Below, piece by piece: positions 14,522 through 15,575 of a DNA stretch of 15,575 nucleotides (its first letter is position 1; every line of letters begins with the position of its first letter). A model generated the notes under the pieces. It was not told the origin of the DNA. It saw only the letters and a list, made by a program, of their open reading frames with translations, and did no database searches. A program made the position numbers and the translations under genes. The DNA comes from Maricaulis sp963976135 (lineage in GTDB: Bacteria; Pseudomonadota; Alphaproteobacteria; Caulobacterales; Maricaulaceae): assembly GCF_963976135.1 (NCBI RefSeq), contig NZ_CAXBKN010000076.1:1-15575 (forward strand), in the 5' to 3' direction.

Positions 14522-14543
14522 CGGGCCTGGAGGGTTGAGCCCG
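14522..14543 (+). terminator. Weak hairpin after thrC
   Basis: CGGGC (14522-14526) and GCCCG (14539-14543) enclose 12 nt and are followed by GCCGTTTG, with only three T. It may end the thr operon, but the T-tract is poor and a promoter follows at once. Confidence 0.4.
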
Positions 14544-14548
14544 GCCGT

Positions 14549-14576
14549 TTGACGCCGCGCCCTGGCGCGCTAGACT
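14549..14576 (+). promoter_or_regulatory. Sigma-70-type promoter for the GNAT gene
   Basis: TTGACG (14549-14554), a 16-bp spacer and TAGACT (14571-14576). The predicted start near 14583 leaves about 20 nt to the TTG start codon at 14603, with AAAAGG in between. It implies that the acetyltransferase is not part of the thr operon. Confidence 0.55.
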
Positions 14577-14602
14577 CGCCCCTCAATCAAAAGGTCCCTC
14601 CC

Positions 14603-15079
14603 TTGGCCCTCGCCGCCATCCACCTGCGCAAGCGCATCGACCCCACCGGGGAATATACGCCGCACTGGCCAGACGGGGTCATGCCCGCCGCCTTCGAGCC
14701 AGAACGCCATGCACGGGCCGCCCGCGCCCTGCTCAACATCGCCTACACGCCCGGCGGCGGCGATGTCATCGCATTCGAGGACTGGTGGCCGACCCTCGCC
14801 GCCGATCCGGAATACCGTCCCGATCTCTGCTTCATCGCGCTGGATGCCGGGACCGGCCTGCCGGCCGGTTTCGCCCAATGCTGGAGCCTCGGCTTCGTCA
14901 AGGATATCGCCATCGCCGCCCGCTGGCGTGGCCGCGGCGTCGGGCGGGCCATGATGCTGGAGATTTTCCGCACCTTCCAGGCCCGCGGGATCTATGAAAT
15001 CGATCTGAAGGTCGCCGCCAACAATCCGTCCGGCGCGGCGCGGTTCTACGAAGGACTGGGAATGGTCGAGGTCGACTGA
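14603..15079 (+). CDS. GNAT-family N-acetyltransferase
   Basis: 158 residues from the TTG at 14603. Acetyl-CoA-binding motif A is clear: VKDIAIAARWRGRGVGRAMM (about 99-118, R/Q-x-x-G-x-G/A pattern), followed by IDLKVAANNPSGAARFYEGLGM (133-154), the usual C-terminal strand, Asn and the FYEGLGM motif. The substrate is unknown; protein or small-molecule amines are both possible. I chose TTG 14603 because AAAAGG stands 6-10 nt upstream and the only upstream in-frame start (TTG 14549) is itself the -35 box. There is no good ATG before residue 27, so the start is the uncertain part. It converges on the zinc-finger gene with a 24-bp gap. Confidence 0.82.
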   Translation: MALAAIHLRKRIDPTGEYTPHWPDGVMPAAFEPERHARAARALLNIAYTPGGGDVIAFEDWWPTLAADPEYRPDLCFIALDAGTGLPAGFAQCWSLGFVKDIAIAARWRGRGVGRAMMLEIFRTFQARGIYEIDLKVAANNPSGAARFYEGLGMVEVD

Positions 15080-15103
15080 TGGGGCGTCTGCGCCAGGGTC
15101 CCG

Positions 15104-15367
15104 CTATCGCAGCTGGCTATCCTTGCTGCCGCGGCGATTGAAGGCCGAGGCGCCGGGCTGGCCATCGCGCTCGGACTGGCAGGCAATACAGGTTTTCACC
15201 CCGGCAATCGCCAGCCGGCGGCGCGCCGGAATGGCGTCACCACATTCAACGCAGAACTCGGCGCTCTCGCCCGAGGGGAGCTTGCTGCGTGCATGCATCA
15301 CCTCATCCGAGATCGTATCGTCGATCTGATCCTGTATCGCCCCGTCACGGGTCCAGCCGCCGGCCAT
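15104..15367 (-). CDS. DksA/TraR-type C4 zinc-finger protein, YbiI-like
   Basis: 87 residues. A single C4 zinc finger, C39-x2-C42 ... C60-x2-C63 (CVECGDAIP ... GVKTCIACQ), as in TraR/DksA-like proteins. The N-terminus MAGGWTRDGAIQDQID and the C-terminus NRRGSKDSQLR closely match my recollection of E. coli YbiI (88 aa). Full DksA is about 150 aa with a long coiled coil tipped by two Asp; this protein has only one short helix with acidic DD (16-17) and DE (21-22), so whether it enters the RNA polymerase secondary channel is unknown. The ATG at 15365-15367 has GGAGG 7 nt upstream. It is convergent with the GNAT gene. Confidence 0.92.
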   Translation of the reverse strand: MAGGWTRDGAIQDQIDDTISDEVMHARSKLPSGESAEFCVECGDAIPARRRLAIAGVKTCIACQSERDGQPGASAFNRRGSKDSQLR

Positions 15368-15380
15368 CACGCCACCTCCG

Positions 15381-15405
15381 CCTGATTTCAATCACGTACA
15401 TCAGG
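15381..15405 (-). promoter_or_regulatory. Inverted repeat just upstream of the zinc-finger gene
   Basis: CCTGAT (15381-15386) and ATCAGG (15400-15405) are spaced by 13 bp and end about 3 nt before the GGAGG ribosome site. It could be an operator or a 5'-UTR hairpin affecting translation. No clear promoter boxes were found in 15368-15493. Confidence 0.2.
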
Positions 15406-15493
15406 TGGCTATTGCGACGCGGAAATCAAGTTGAAGCGCCGCCCCCTGGTCGCAGCCCGGATCGCGGCGGAGACGGCGCGCACGATCCAAAAC

Positions 15494-15524
15494 AAAAAAC
15501 CCGCCAACTCATTGAGTTGACGGG
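15494..15524 (-). terminator. Intrinsic terminator of the tRNA gene
   Basis: Arms CCCGCCAACTC (15500-15510) and GAGTTGACGGG (15514-15524) pair with one C-A mismatch and a 3-nt loop. On the minus strand a run of six T (15499-15494) follows, 8 nt after the tRNA 3' end. A CTTTTCTTT stretch on the plus side means it could also work in the other direction. Confidence 0.87.
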
Positions 15525-15532
15525 CTTTTCTT

Positions 15533-15575
15533 TGGGTGCGGGGATAGGATTTGAACCTATGACCTTCAGGTTATG
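15533..15575 (-). tRNA. tRNA with CAU anticodon, probably initiator tRNA-fMet, 5' half beyond the window
   Basis: Visible from the anticodon (CAT at 15573-15575) to the encoded CCA (15533-15535): anticodon-stem 3' strand CCTGA, variable loop AGGTC, T-arm ATAGG-TTCAAAT-CCTAT, acceptor 3' strand CCCCGCA. The AAC-C-x-GAAGG run and CCCCGCA acceptor (A at position 72, which in initiators faces C1 unpaired) match initiator tRNAs rather than elongator Met or Ile2. Position 41 is U, so position 29 should be A, a variant of the GGG/CCC initiator stem. By this numbering position 73 is C, unlike the usual A. Confidence 0.85.

Overview
The window looks like a chromosomal piece of a GC-rich alphaproteobacterium. 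The gene families, the frequent GAT/AAT/GGC codon style and the CAU tRNA fit that class. A Maricaulis/Hyphomonas-like (stalked, marine) lineage is my guess, not a result.

Left part (1-4495, minus strand): a copper-detoxification cluster. Transcription order is cueR (MerR-family Cu sensor), then a textbook CueR-type promoter with a 19-bp spacer, then a Cu(I)-exporting P1B ATPase, then a Tat-exported multicopper oxidase of the CopA/PcoA family. The oxidase runs off the left edge. It carries six near-perfect 48-bp tandem repeats that encode a Met/His-rich 16-residue unit. The sensor, pump and periplasmic oxidase form one functional system.

Middle (4585-8140): an exported M28 zinc aminopeptidase/carboxypeptidase-Q-like enzyme (minus), a pirin-family protein (plus) and an exported DUF2891 protein (minus). 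The last two converge with no intergenic base. Then comes ATP-dependent PEP carboxykinase, pckA (8372-9997, plus), with a strong intrinsic terminator.

Right-centre (10054-14495, plus): the most interesting part. It is a thrABC operon with translational coupling (ATGA overlaps at both junctions), preceded by what reads as a threonine attenuator. A 50-codon leader ORF (10225-10377) has nine Thr codons in a 15-codon stretch, mixed with Ile and Met. It is followed 27 nt later by a terminator hairpin with six T (10405-10434), and an upstream 8-nt strand can pair with the 3' arm of that terminator. The layout copies enterobacterial thrLABC. ThrA here is a compact 595-residue aspartokinase-homoserine dehydrogenase fusion with no recognisable ACT (allosteric) domain, so transcriptional attenuation may carry the feedback control. 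ThrB is the GHMP-type homoserine kinase, not the APH-fold type common in alphaproteobacteria.

Right end (14496-15575): a GNAT acetyltransferase with its own promoter, a small DksA/TraR-type C4 zinc-finger protein (YbiI-like, minus), a terminator, and the 3' part of a CAU (initiator-like) tRNA cut by the window edge.

There is no insertion sequence, CRISPR array, phage gene or rRNA. The only gene-poor stretch over 300 bases in standard annotation is 10054-10471, which holds the leader and attenuator.
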